This document shows positions 1 to 5,232 of a DNA stretch of 5,808 nt, piece by piece. This DNA comes from Janthinobacterium lividum (GTDB taxonomy: Bacteria; Pseudomonadota; Gammaproteobacteria; Steroidobacterales; Steroidobacteraceae). Each line of letters begins with the position of its first letter. The first letter of the stretch is position 1. The DNA lies in assembly GCA_943327025.2 (NCBI GenBank), contig CALPVO020000166.1, positions 1-5,808 of the forward strand. Direction: 5' to 3'. Position numbers and translations under genes: made by a program. Under the pieces are notes generated by a model. That model searched no databases. It was not told where the DNA came from and was given only the letters and a program-made list of their open reading frames with translations.

Positions 1-53
1 CAGCAGGCAGGTTGCGAATAGCAAGCACGGCACAAGTCTACCCAACCCCCGGC

Positions 54-62
54 TGATATACT
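54..62 (+). promoter_or_regulatory. Extended -10 promoter element upstream of the yibN-grxC-secB-gpsA cluster
   Basis: The bases TGATATACT match the extended -10 pattern TGnTATAAT at all but one position of the hexamer (TATACT at 57-62). Transcription would begin near 68-70 and give a leader of about 50 bases before the ATG at 119. At the expected -35 spacing (about 34-39, AAGTCT) there is no good match, which is usual for extended -10 promoters. It is the only strong promoter-like element I see ahead of the five close-packed plus-strand genes, so it may drive the whole cluster. This is motif inference only. Confidence 0.5.
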
Positions 63-79
63 GCCGCCGCTTGATGAAC

Positions 80-98
80 GGTCCGCCGCCGGCGGGCC
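80..98 (+). promoter_or_regulatory. GC-rich hairpin in the leader of the first gene
   Basis: Bases 80-87 (GGTCCGCC) pair with 91-98 (GGCGGGCC). This gives an eight-base-pair stem with one T-G wobble and a three-base loop (88-90). The stem lies inside the predicted untranslated leader, between the likely transcription start and the ATG at 119. No run of T follows, so it does not look like an intrinsic terminator. It could stabilise the 5' end of the mRNA or affect ribosome access, but it could also be a chance product of high GC content. Confidence 0.35.
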
Positions 99-118
99 CA
101 CGCCCACGGATCCACCCA

Positions 119-544
119 ATGAATGCCCTGCTTGAGCACCTTTACGCCCACGCCTACCTGTCGGCCGCCGTTGTGGTCGCCCTCGTGGTGCTGCTGGTGG
201 TGGAATTCCGCATGGCGGCCCAGTCCTTCGCGGCCGTCAGCCCGCAGGAAGCGGTGCTGCTGGCCAATCGCGGCGCGCTGCTCGTGGACGTCCGCAACGC
301 CGAGGCTTATGCCGCTGGGCACTTAGGCTCCGCCCGCAACTTCCCCGGCGCCGCCATTGCCGATGGCGCCAAACAACTTGAAAAGTGGAAGGACAAACCC
401 ATAGTGGTTTACTGCGACACGGGGCTCGCCTCCGGTACAGCAGCGCGTCACCTCCAGCGGCTCGGCTTTAGCCAGGTCAAAAACCTGCGCGGTGGCTTGG
501 CTGCCTGGCGGGCGGACAACCTGCCAGTCGTGAAGCAGAAATAA
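119..544 (+). CDS. yibN: Membrane-anchored rhodanese-like protein (YibN family)
   Basis: A 141-residue protein with one N-terminal membrane segment (about residues 12-29, rich in V, A and L) followed by a single rhodanese domain (about 36-138). The domain shows the LLVDVRN strand (55-60), the AGHLGSARN segment (66-74), a putative active-site loop CDTGLASG starting at Cys99, and the closing GGLAAW motif (125-130). The rhodanese part should face the cytoplasm. The family can carry persulfide sulfur or act as a binding module; the substrate is not known from sequence. The ATG at 119 is preferred over the in-frame TTG at 71 and ATG at 74 because it puts the membrane helix near the N-terminus, matches the length of E. 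coli YibN (about 143 residues), and leaves a normal leader after the promoter at 54-62. The upstream stretch would add a Pro/Gly/Arg-rich tail unlike the family. Its place directly before grxC and secB supports the yibN name. Confidence 0.87.
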   Translation: MNALLEHLYAHAYLSAAVVVALVVLLVVEFRMAAQSFAAVSPQEAVLLANRGALLVDVRNAEAYAAGHLGSARNFPGAAIADGAKQLEKWKDKPIVVYCDTGLASGTAARHLQRLGFSQVKNLRGGLAAWRADNLPVVKQK

Positions 545-566
545 CCACCCACCAGGAAACGGGGCC

Positions 567-836
567 ATGGGTTCGCCAAATGTAACGCTGTATGTCACTG
601 GCTGGTGCCCGTACTGCACGCGCGCACGCGCCCTGCTGGACCGCAAAGGCGTGGTCTACACCGCCATCGACATCGAGTCGGCCGCCGGCCTGCGCGAAGA
701 GATGATGGCCAAAGCCTCCGGGCGCCGCTCGGTGCCGCAAATTTTCATTGGTGACCACCATGTCGGTGGTTGCGACGACCTGCACGCTCTGGAAGCGGCC
801 GGGTCCCTCGATTCCCTGCTCGGCCTGAACAGCTGA
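567..836 (+). CDS. grxC: Glutaredoxin 3
   Basis: An 89-residue, single-domain glutaredoxin, close to the usual 80-90 residues of GrxC. It has the dithiol active site CPYC (Cys14-Cys17), the conserved cis-proline segment SVPQIF (Pro57), and the glutathione-binding GGCDDL turn (67-72). It uses glutathione to reduce disulfides and mixed disulfides in the cytoplasm. The start is supported by AGGA at 554-557, nine bases before the ATG. It lies 22 bases after the rhodanese gene and 26 before secB, so co-transcription is likely. The pairing of a glutaredoxin with a rhodanese and with SecB is a recurring proteobacterial arrangement and is good support for the identity. There is an extra cysteine (Cys69) in the GGCDD turn, as is common in this family. 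Confidence 0.96.
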   Translation: MGSPNVTLYVTGWCPYCTRARALLDRKGVVYTAIDIESAAGLREEMMAKASGRRSVPQIFIGDHHVGGCDDLHALEAAGSLDSLLGLNS

Positions 837-850
837 GCGCCACAAGAAGC

Positions 851-855
851 AAAGG
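851..855 (+). promoter_or_regulatory. Ribosome binding site fixing the secB start
   Basis: AAAGG lies seven bases before the ATG at 863. The open frame extends upstream to a TTG at 770 inside grxC, but that extension is Arg/Pro-rich and overlaps grxC in another frame. The Shine-Dalgarno match and the SecB family N-terminus both point to 863. Confidence 0.6.
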
Positions 856-862
856 CAAAGCC

Positions 863-1372
863 ATGACTGACGATACCTCTGTCGCCGCCCCGGCGCCGGC
901 CGCTGAAGCGAACGCACCCCAGGTGGCCATGCAGGCCATCTACATCAAGGACGTGTCCTTCGAGTCGCCCCTTGGCCCGCTCGCTGCCGCGAACGCCCAG
1001 GCCCAGCCGGAAATCGGCTTGAACCTGAACACCACTGGCAACCAGCTGGCGCCGGACCTGCACGAAGTAGTGCTCACGGTCACGGTCAGCGCCAAGGCTG
1101 GCGAGAACACCTTCTACCTCTGCGAAGTGAAGCAGGCCGGCCTGTTCGTCATTCGTGGGCTGAACGGCGAACAGTTGCGCGGCGTGCTCGCCAGCTTCTG
1201 CCCGAACATGCTGCTCCCGTATGCGCGTCAGACCATCTCCGACCTCATCATCAAGGGCGGCTTCCCGCCGTTCTTCGTGCCGCCCGTGAACTTCGACGCG
1301 CTGCTCGAGCAGGCTATCGCGCAGCAGGCACAGGAAGGTTCGGCCAACGACAGCGGCGCGGCGCTGAACTAA
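863..1372 (+). CDS. secB: Protein-export chaperone SecB
   Basis: A 169-residue cytoplasmic chaperone that holds precursor proteins unfolded and hands them to SecA for export through SecYEG. It works as a tetramer. Family hallmarks are the YIKDVSFESP strand (about 27-36), the LTVTVSAKAG strand (71-80), the LCEVKQAGLF region (86-95), and the highly conserved CPNMLLPYARQTISDLI helix start (113-129) followed by KGGFPP (131-136). Residues 1-20 form an Ala/Pro-rich acidic tail, and the C-terminus after about 150 is Gln/Ala-rich. Both ends are variable in the family, which accounts for the protein being somewhat longer than E. coli SecB (about 155). The gene is 26 bases from grxC and 30 from gpsA, an order seen in many gammaproteobacteria. 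SecB is essentially a proteobacterial marker, which supports the taxonomic call. Confidence 0.98.
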   Translation: MTDDTSVAAPAPAAEANAPQVAMQAIYIKDVSFESPLGPLAAANAQAQPEIGLNLNTTGNQLAPDLHEVVLTVTVSAKAGENTFYLCEVKQAGLFVIRGLNGEQLRGVLASFCPNMLLPYARQTISDLIIKGGFPPFFVPPVNFDALLEQAIAQQAQEGSANDSGAALN

Positions 1373-1402
1373 GCACCGCCACCCCAGCCCCTGCGCCGGC
1401 CC

Positions 1403-2419
1403 ATGGACAGCAAGCCCATCGCGGTCCTCGGTGCCGGCTCCTGGGGCACGGCACTCGCCATTCAGTTGGCGCGTGCCGGGCGCCCGGTCCTGTTGTGGGG
1501 CCGTGGTGCCGCCCATCTGGCGGCCTGCGCTACCGCGCGCCGCAACGAACGCTATCTCCCCGAAGCCAGCTTCCCGCCATCGCTACAGATAGAGCCCGAC
1601 CTCAGCCGCGCTGTGGCCGCGGCGCGCGATTTACTGATCGTGGTGCCAAGCCATGCGTTTCGCGGCTTGCTCGTAGAAGTCGCGAGCAAACTGCCGAACG
1701 GTCTGGCCACCCACCGTTTTGCCTGGGCCACCAAAGGCTTCGAAGTGGCCACGGGCCTCTTGCCTCACCAAGTGGCGCAGGAAGTGTTGGGTCCCGCCAT
1801 GCCGTTGGCGGTACTTTCCGGGCCCACCTTCGCCCGCGAGGTAGGCGCAGGCCTGCCTACCGCCATGACCGTTGCCTCCAACGACAAGACCTTCGCCGAC
1901 GATCTCGCGCTGGCTTTATCGAGCCACCACTTCCGCGCTTACACCTCCCCGGATCTCATCGGGGTGGAAGTGGGCGGCGCAGTGAAAAATGCCTTGGCCA
2001 TCGGCACCGGCATTGCGGATGGTCTTGGCTTTGGCGCCAATACCCGCATCGCGCTCATCACGCGTGGGCTAGCCGAAATGAGCCGCCTTGGCGTGAAGTT
2101 GGGCGCGCAGTCCACCACGTTCATGGGCCTCGCCGCGCTCGGCGATCTCGTCCTGACATGCACCGACAACCAATCCCGCAACCGTCGCTTCGGCCTGTTG
2201 CTCGCCGCCGGCAAAAGCATGGGCGAAGCCGCCGCCGAAATCGGCCAGGTAGTCGAAGGCGTAAAGGCGGCGAAAGCCGTTCATGACGTTGCGGCTCGTG
2301 AAGGCATCGACATGCCCATCATCAATGCCGTGCACGGCATTCTGCATGAAGGCCTCCCAGTGGCCGATGCCGTGAAGCGCCTGCTAGGGCGCGAACTCAA
2401 ACCCGAACTCCAGACCTGA
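1403..2419 (+). CDS. gpsA: NAD(P)H-dependent glycerol-3-phosphate dehydrogenase
   Basis: A 338-residue cytoplasmic enzyme that reduces dihydroxyacetone phosphate to sn-glycerol 3-phosphate, the backbone for phospholipid synthesis. The N-terminal Rossmann domain opens with the dinucleotide motif GAGSWG (10-15). WATKGFE (109-114) and SGPTFAREV (139-147) follow. The C-terminal helical domain has EVGGAVKN with the expected catalytic Lys195, then ALGDLVLTC (245-253) and the SRNRRFG substrate/cofactor-binding stretch (258-264). Full length and all motifs intact. The ATG at 1403 gives the standard N-terminus, but I see no clear Shine-Dalgarno sequence before it (the preceding bases are C-rich), so translation may be coupled to secB, 30 bases upstream. 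The next gene begins 11 bases after its TGA stop. Confidence 0.98.
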   Translation: MDSKPIAVLGAGSWGTALAIQLARAGRPVLLWGRGAAHLAACATARRNERYLPEASFPPSLQIEPDLSRAVAAARDLLIVVPSHAFRGLLVEVASKLPNGLATHRFAWATKGFEVATGLLPHQVAQEVLGPAMPLAVLSGPTFAREVGAGLPTAMTVASNDKTFADDLALALSSHHFRAYTSPDLIGVEVGGAVKNALAIGTGIADGLGFGANTRIALITRGLAEMSRLGVKLGAQSTTFMGLAALGDLVLTCTDNQSRNRRFGLLLAAGKSMGEAAAEIGQVVEGVKAAKAVHDVAAREGIDMPIINAVHGILHEGLPVADAVKRLLGRELKPELQT

Positions 2420-2430
2420 GCACCACGCCT

Positions 2431-3231
2431 TTGGAAGACCACGCTGCCGCCGGACTCACCCGCCACTGCGAAGGGACGGTGGCTATCGTCACGCTGAATC
2501 GTCCGCAGCGGCTGAACGCCCTGAGTCGCCCGCTGTGTCACGCGCTCGTTGCCATGGCCGAGGCGCTGTCTGCGGACAACACCGTGCGCGCTGTGGTGCT
2601 GACCGGTGCGGGCGCCGGGTTCTGCGCGGGTGCCGACTTGGTGGATGGCGGCTTCACGCCGCTGGCTGGAGAAACGCGTGGTGCTGCCACGCGACGCTTC
2701 CTCGAAGAAGACTTCAACCCCGTGGCACTCGCGTGGTACCGCTTGGCAAAACCGGTCGTGGTAGCGGTCAATGGTATCGCGGCCGGCGGCGGCGTGGGGC
2801 TAGCGCTCACTGGCGATTTCGTCCTCGCTGCCGATAACGCCAGCTTCGTTCAGGTATTCACGCCAAAGCTGGCGCTGGTCCCTGACATGGGGTGCAGCTG
2901 GCAGTTACCGCGTTTGGTAGGGCAGGCACGTGCCAAAGCGCTCGCCTTGCTGGGCGACCGGCTCGACGCTGCTACCGCGGCGCAATGGGGACTGATTCAC
3001 GCTGCCGTACCGGCGAATGAACTTGCGACCAACGCGCTGGCCTTGGCGCAGCGCTTGGCCAACGGCCCAGCCGCAGCGCAGTCGGCGGTCAAACGGTTGT
3101 TCGCCGATGAAGCAGCGTTCGCTGCGGCACTCGCCGAAGAAGCGCGCCTGCAGCAGGCGTTGGGCGACCACCCGGACCATGCCGAAGGCCTCGCCGCTTT
3201 CGTCGCCAAACGCGCACCACGTTATTCCTGA
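2431..3231 (+). CDS. Enoyl-CoA hydratase/isomerase family protein, PaaG-like
   Basis: A 266-residue crotonase-fold protein of normal length. It starts with the TVAIVTLNRP strand (16-25). The oxyanion-hole segments are GFCAGADL (63-70) and NGIAAGGGVG (114-123). The C-terminal helix ends in EGLAAFVAKRAP, typical of the family. By alignment from memory with rat/human mitochondrial crotonase, its two catalytic glutamates (E144, E164) correspond here to Gly123 and Thr144, so classical hydratase activity is doubtful. The sequence LVPDMGCSW (149-157) instead resembles PaaG (LIPDCGGTW), including Asp152 at the position I take to be the PaaG isomerase catalytic aspartate. A double-bond isomerase on an acyl-CoA is therefore my preferred role; the real substrate is unknown. 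The start is TTG at 2431; no ATG or GTG lies in frame before the first strand (first GTG at 2479, first ATG after that at residue 42). There is no good Shine-Dalgarno, so coupling to gpsA is likely. Confidence 0.94.
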   Translation: MEDHAAAGLTRHCEGTVAIVTLNRPQRLNALSRPLCHALVAMAEALSADNTVRAVVLTGAGAGFCAGADLVDGGFTPLAGETRGAATRRFLEEDFNPVALAWYRLAKPVVVAVNGIAAGGGVGLALTGDFVLAADNASFVQVFTPKLALVPDMGCSWQLPRLVGQARAKALALLGDRLDAATAAQWGLIHAAVPANELATNALALAQRLANGPAAAQSAVKRLFADEAAFAAALAEEARLQQALGDHPDHAEGLAAFVAKRAPRYS

Positions 3232-3411
3232 AGCGATTTCGTGGATTGATAGCACTCGATAAGACGCCGCGCTGCATCGCAAGACAGCCGGCGAGATTCT
3301 GGCGCTATTGCAACTAGAGCGCCTGAGCCATGTGCTCGTGATGCAGTCCGCTTTGAATGGTGAGCGTTCCCTCGCGCGGGCTAATGCCGCAGCCTTGATA
3401 GATAATGGGGT
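3232..3411. other. Intergenic gap without a recognisable gene
   Basis: This 180-base gap separates the five-gene cluster from the DUF1415 gene. Two short inverted repeats are visible: GGCGCT at 3301-3306 with AGCGCC at 3318-3323, and GAGC at 3325-3328 with GCTC at 3334-3337. Neither is followed by a T run, so I cannot call an intrinsic terminator. A GATAAT hexamer at 3401-3406 resembles a -10 box, with no matching -35. The region looks less GC-rich than the genes around it, fitting a regulatory spacer. Confidence 0.5.
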
Positions 3412-4002
3412 ATGGATAACCACCTGCCCCTTGGCGGAACCAATAGCGAGCATGACGTCATTGACGCCGTCGTACTGCAGTGGCTAGAACAGGCTGTCAT
3501 CGGCCTGAACCTGTGTCCGTTCGCCAAAGCCGTGCACGTGAAGGGGCTAGTGCGTCTCTCCATCAGCCAAGCGAACGACCCTGACGCCATTTTGGCGGCG
3601 TTGGAAACCGAACTTCAGCACTTGGCTGCCACTGCCGCCACCGTCACTGACACCACCTTGCTCGTGTTGCCGCGCGCGTTCCCGGACTTTCTCGACTTCC
3701 ACTTGTTCCAAGGTGAAGTCGCGGCCTTGCTGCGCCGCTTCGACTACGATGGTATTTTTCAGGTAGCGCCGTTCCACCCGCACTGGGAATTCGCTGGCAG
3801 CGCTCCAGAGGACGTAGAAAATTGCGTAGGGCGAGCGCCCTATCCGGTGCTGCACGTGTTGCGCGAAGCCAGCGTGGACCGTGCGGTAGCCGCGTTTCCT
3901 GAAGCGGCCAGCATCTATGACGCGAACCGCCGCAAGCTGCGCGCGCTAGGCCGGGGTGGCTGGAACGCGTTATTCGCCGAAGACGCGTCCAGCAAAGACT
4001 AG
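3412..4002 (+). CDS. DUF1415 family protein of unknown function
   Basis: A 196-residue protein recognisable as DUF1415 by three conserved blocks: WLEQAVIGLNLCPFA (24-38, with Cys35), VAPFHPHWEFAG (118-129, with His122 and His124), and RAPYPVLHVLRE (141-152). It ends with LRALGRGGW (176-184). The family has no established biochemical function. The conserved Cys, His and acidic residues could suggest metal binding or catalysis, but that is only inference. No signal peptide or membrane helix is seen, so it is likely cytoplasmic. The ATG at 3412 leaves about 15 variable residues before the conserved block, reasonable for the family. No Shine-Dalgarno is properly spaced before it; the only G run (3407-3410) almost touches the ATG. 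It is probably transcribed separately from the cluster to its left, and it converges with the acyl-CoA dehydrogenase gene, 21 bases away. Confidence 0.93.
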   Translation: MDNHLPLGGTNSEHDVIDAVVLQWLEQAVIGLNLCPFAKAVHVKGLVRLSISQANDPDAILAALETELQHLAATAATVTDTTLLVLPRAFPDFLDFHLFQGEVAALLRRFDYDGIFQVAPFHPHWEFAGSAPEDVENCVGRAPYPVLHVLREASVDRAVAAFPEAASIYDANRRKLRALGRGGWNALFAEDASSKD

Positions 4003-4016
4003 GGCATCGCCTACCG

Positions 4017-4037
4017 GCAGGCTTCAAACAAGCTTGC
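4017..4037. terminator. Possible hairpin between converging genes
   Basis: GCAGGCTT (4017-4024) pairs with AAGCTTGC (4030-4037), giving an eight-base-pair stem with one G-T wobble and a five-base loop. It lies where the plus-strand DUF1415 gene and the minus-strand acyl-CoA dehydrogenase gene meet, and it includes the latter's stop codon. A symmetric hairpin here could act on both transcripts, but neither side has a T run, so evidence for real termination is weak. Confidence 0.25.
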
Positions 4038-5187
4038 GCTCGTCGAGCCCGAAACCACGCGCAATGATTTCTTTCATGATCTCGGACGTGCCTGCGTAGA
4101 TGCGGCCAATGCGGGCATCCGCATAGAGGCGGCTGATGCGGTATTCGTCCATGTAGCCAGCACCACCGAAGAGCTGCAGACATTCGTCGACGGTGCGCCC
4201 TTCCACTTCACTGGCCACCAACTTGGCTTCAGCGGCAATGTCCGCCGTGAGCTTGCCGGCATTCAACAAGATGACGGACTGGTCCACAAAAGCCTGCACC
4301 ACATCGATTTGCGTACGCAGCTCGGCCAGCTTGAACCGCGTGTTCTGAAACGCCGCCAAGGGCTTGCCGAACGCACGACGCTGCTTCACGAAGTCGAGCG
4401 TGAGGTCCCAGGCCACTTGGGCGCCGGTAATAGACTGCACTGCATTGGCCAAGCGCTCTTCTGCCAGAAAGTGCGTTAGGTGTTTGAAGCCTTGTGTCGG
4501 GTCGCCAAGAACGTTCGTCTTCGGTACCTTCACGTCATTGAAGAACAATTCTGCGGTGTCCTGCGCGTGCAGGCCGAGCTTCTTCAGGCGGCGCCCGCGC
4601 TCGAAGCCAGGCATTCCGCGCTCGACGACGAACAGGCCAATGCCGTATTTCTGGTCGGGTACCGTCCGTGCGGCCACGATAAACAGGTCACCGATGATGC
4701 CGTTGGAGATGTAGGTCTTTGACCCGTTCAATACCCAATGGTCGCCATGGTCTTCGGCGCGCGTCTTCATGCCGGCCAGGTCGCTACCTGCCGCCGGCTC
4801 TGTCATCGCCACGCCCAGAATGGTTTCGCCGCTGACTACCTTCGGCATCCAGCGTGCTTTTTGCTCGGCGGTACCAAGGTGCCCCAGATACGGCGCCACG
4901 AGCCGTGAATGCAGACCAAAGAACAAACCAATATCCGCCTGGCGGATAACCTCTTCCATCAGCACCTGGTCGTAGCGGAAGTCCGTGATACCGGCACCCC
5001 CGTATTCTTCGGGTGCCCACATGACGAGCAGACCTGCATCACCCGCTTTGCGGTAGATGTCGCGGTCCACCATGCCTTCTTCGCGCCAGCGGTCCACATG
5101 CGGCGTGGCTTCCTGCTGCAAGAAGCGCACGCAAGTGTCGCGGAACTGCTCGTGTTCGGGCTCTAAATGAAAACGGGGAAAAGACAT
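4024..5187 (-). CDS. Acyl-CoA dehydrogenase, long-chain/isovaleryl type active site
   Basis: A 387-residue FAD flavoenzyme of the usual family length that introduces the alpha-beta double bond into an acyl-CoA and passes electrons to electron-transfer flavoprotein. Domain order is normal: N-terminal helices (to about 120), a middle beta domain with the signature GVAMTEPAAGSD (125-136) and WVLNGSKTYISNG (151-163), and a C-terminal helical domain with RRAFGKPLAAFQ (270-281) and LQLFGGAGYMDEY (337-349). The usual catalytic Glu of medium-chain enzymes (YEGT) is replaced by Ala365 in YAGTSE (364-369). Glu244 in EERL (243-246) sits where long-chain and isovaleryl-CoA dehydrogenases carry theirs. 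The region from EERL to the C-terminus reads much like mammalian LCAD (ACADL). The substrate is probably a long or branched acyl-CoA, but this cannot be fixed here. The ATG at 5187 gives a standard start; a weak AGAGT lies seven bases upstream (5195-5199). It follows the hydroxyacyl-CoA dehydrogenase gene by 45 bases, a likely operon. Confidence 0.95.
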   Translation of the reverse strand: MSFPRFHLEPEHEQFRDTCVRFLQQEATPHVDRWREEGMVDRDIYRKAGDAGLLVMWAPEEYGGAGITDFRYDQVLMEEVIRQADIGLFFGLHSRLVAPYLGHLGTAEQKARWMPKVVSGETILGVAMTEPAAGSDLAGMKTRAEDHGDHWVLNGSKTYISNGIIGDLFIVAARTVPDQKYGIGLFVVERGMPGFERGRRLKKLGLHAQDTAELFFNDVKVPKTNVLGDPTQGFKHLTHFLAEERLANAVQSITGAQVAWDLTLDFVKQRRAFGKPLAAFQNTRFKLAELRTQIDVVQAFVDQSVILLNAGKLTADIAAEAKLVASEVEGRTVDECLQLFGGAGYMDEYRISRLYADARIGRIYAGTSEIMKEIIARGFGLDERKLV

Positions 5188-5232
5188 GATGCGTACTCTG
5201 AATGCTGCAGTGAAATGGACTGACGCCTGCCG

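Noticed and set aside
71..118. Upstream extension of the rhodanese gene to TTG at 71 or ATG at 74
   Set aside because: It would add a Pro/Gly/Arg-rich segment before the membrane helix, cover the leader hairpin, and start almost at the predicted transcription start. ATG at 119 matches the family length.
770..862. Upstream extension of secB into grxC
   Set aside because: The added residues are Arg/Pro-rich shadow sequence of grxC, and AAAGG at 851-855 supports the ATG at 863.
656..1516. Long minus-strand open frame of 286 codons across grxC, secB and the start of gpsA
   Set aside because: It lies opposite three well-identified genes, has an Arg/Ala/Gly/His-rich composition typical of antisense frames in high-GC DNA, and shows no recognisable domain.
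1495..2286. Plus-strand open frame of 263 codons inside gpsA
   Set aside because: It is out of frame with a complete, motif-rich GpsA and is dominated by Arg, as expected of a +2 shadow frame.
3301..3337. Short inverted repeats in the intergenic gap considered as a terminator for the five-gene cluster
   Set aside because: Stems are only four and six base pairs, the larger has an 11-base loop, and no T run follows.
2905..3453. Minus-strand open frame of 182 codons spanning the end of the crotonase-like gene and the intergenic gap
   Set aside because: Most of it is antisense to a well-supported gene; composition is Ser/Arg/Ala-rich and no family is recognised.
3263..3487. Small plus-strand open stretch in the 3232-3411 gap, with possible starts at TTG 3308, GTG 3332 or ATG 3341
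   Set aside because: No ribosome binding site, no recognised similarity, and it runs out of frame into the DUF1415 gene. Short open stretches are expected at this base composition.
3644..4183. Minus-strand open frame of 179 codons across the DUF1415 and acyl-CoA dehydrogenase junction
   Set aside because: It overlaps both real genes in another frame and has a Trp/Arg/His/Cys-rich composition unlike a real protein.
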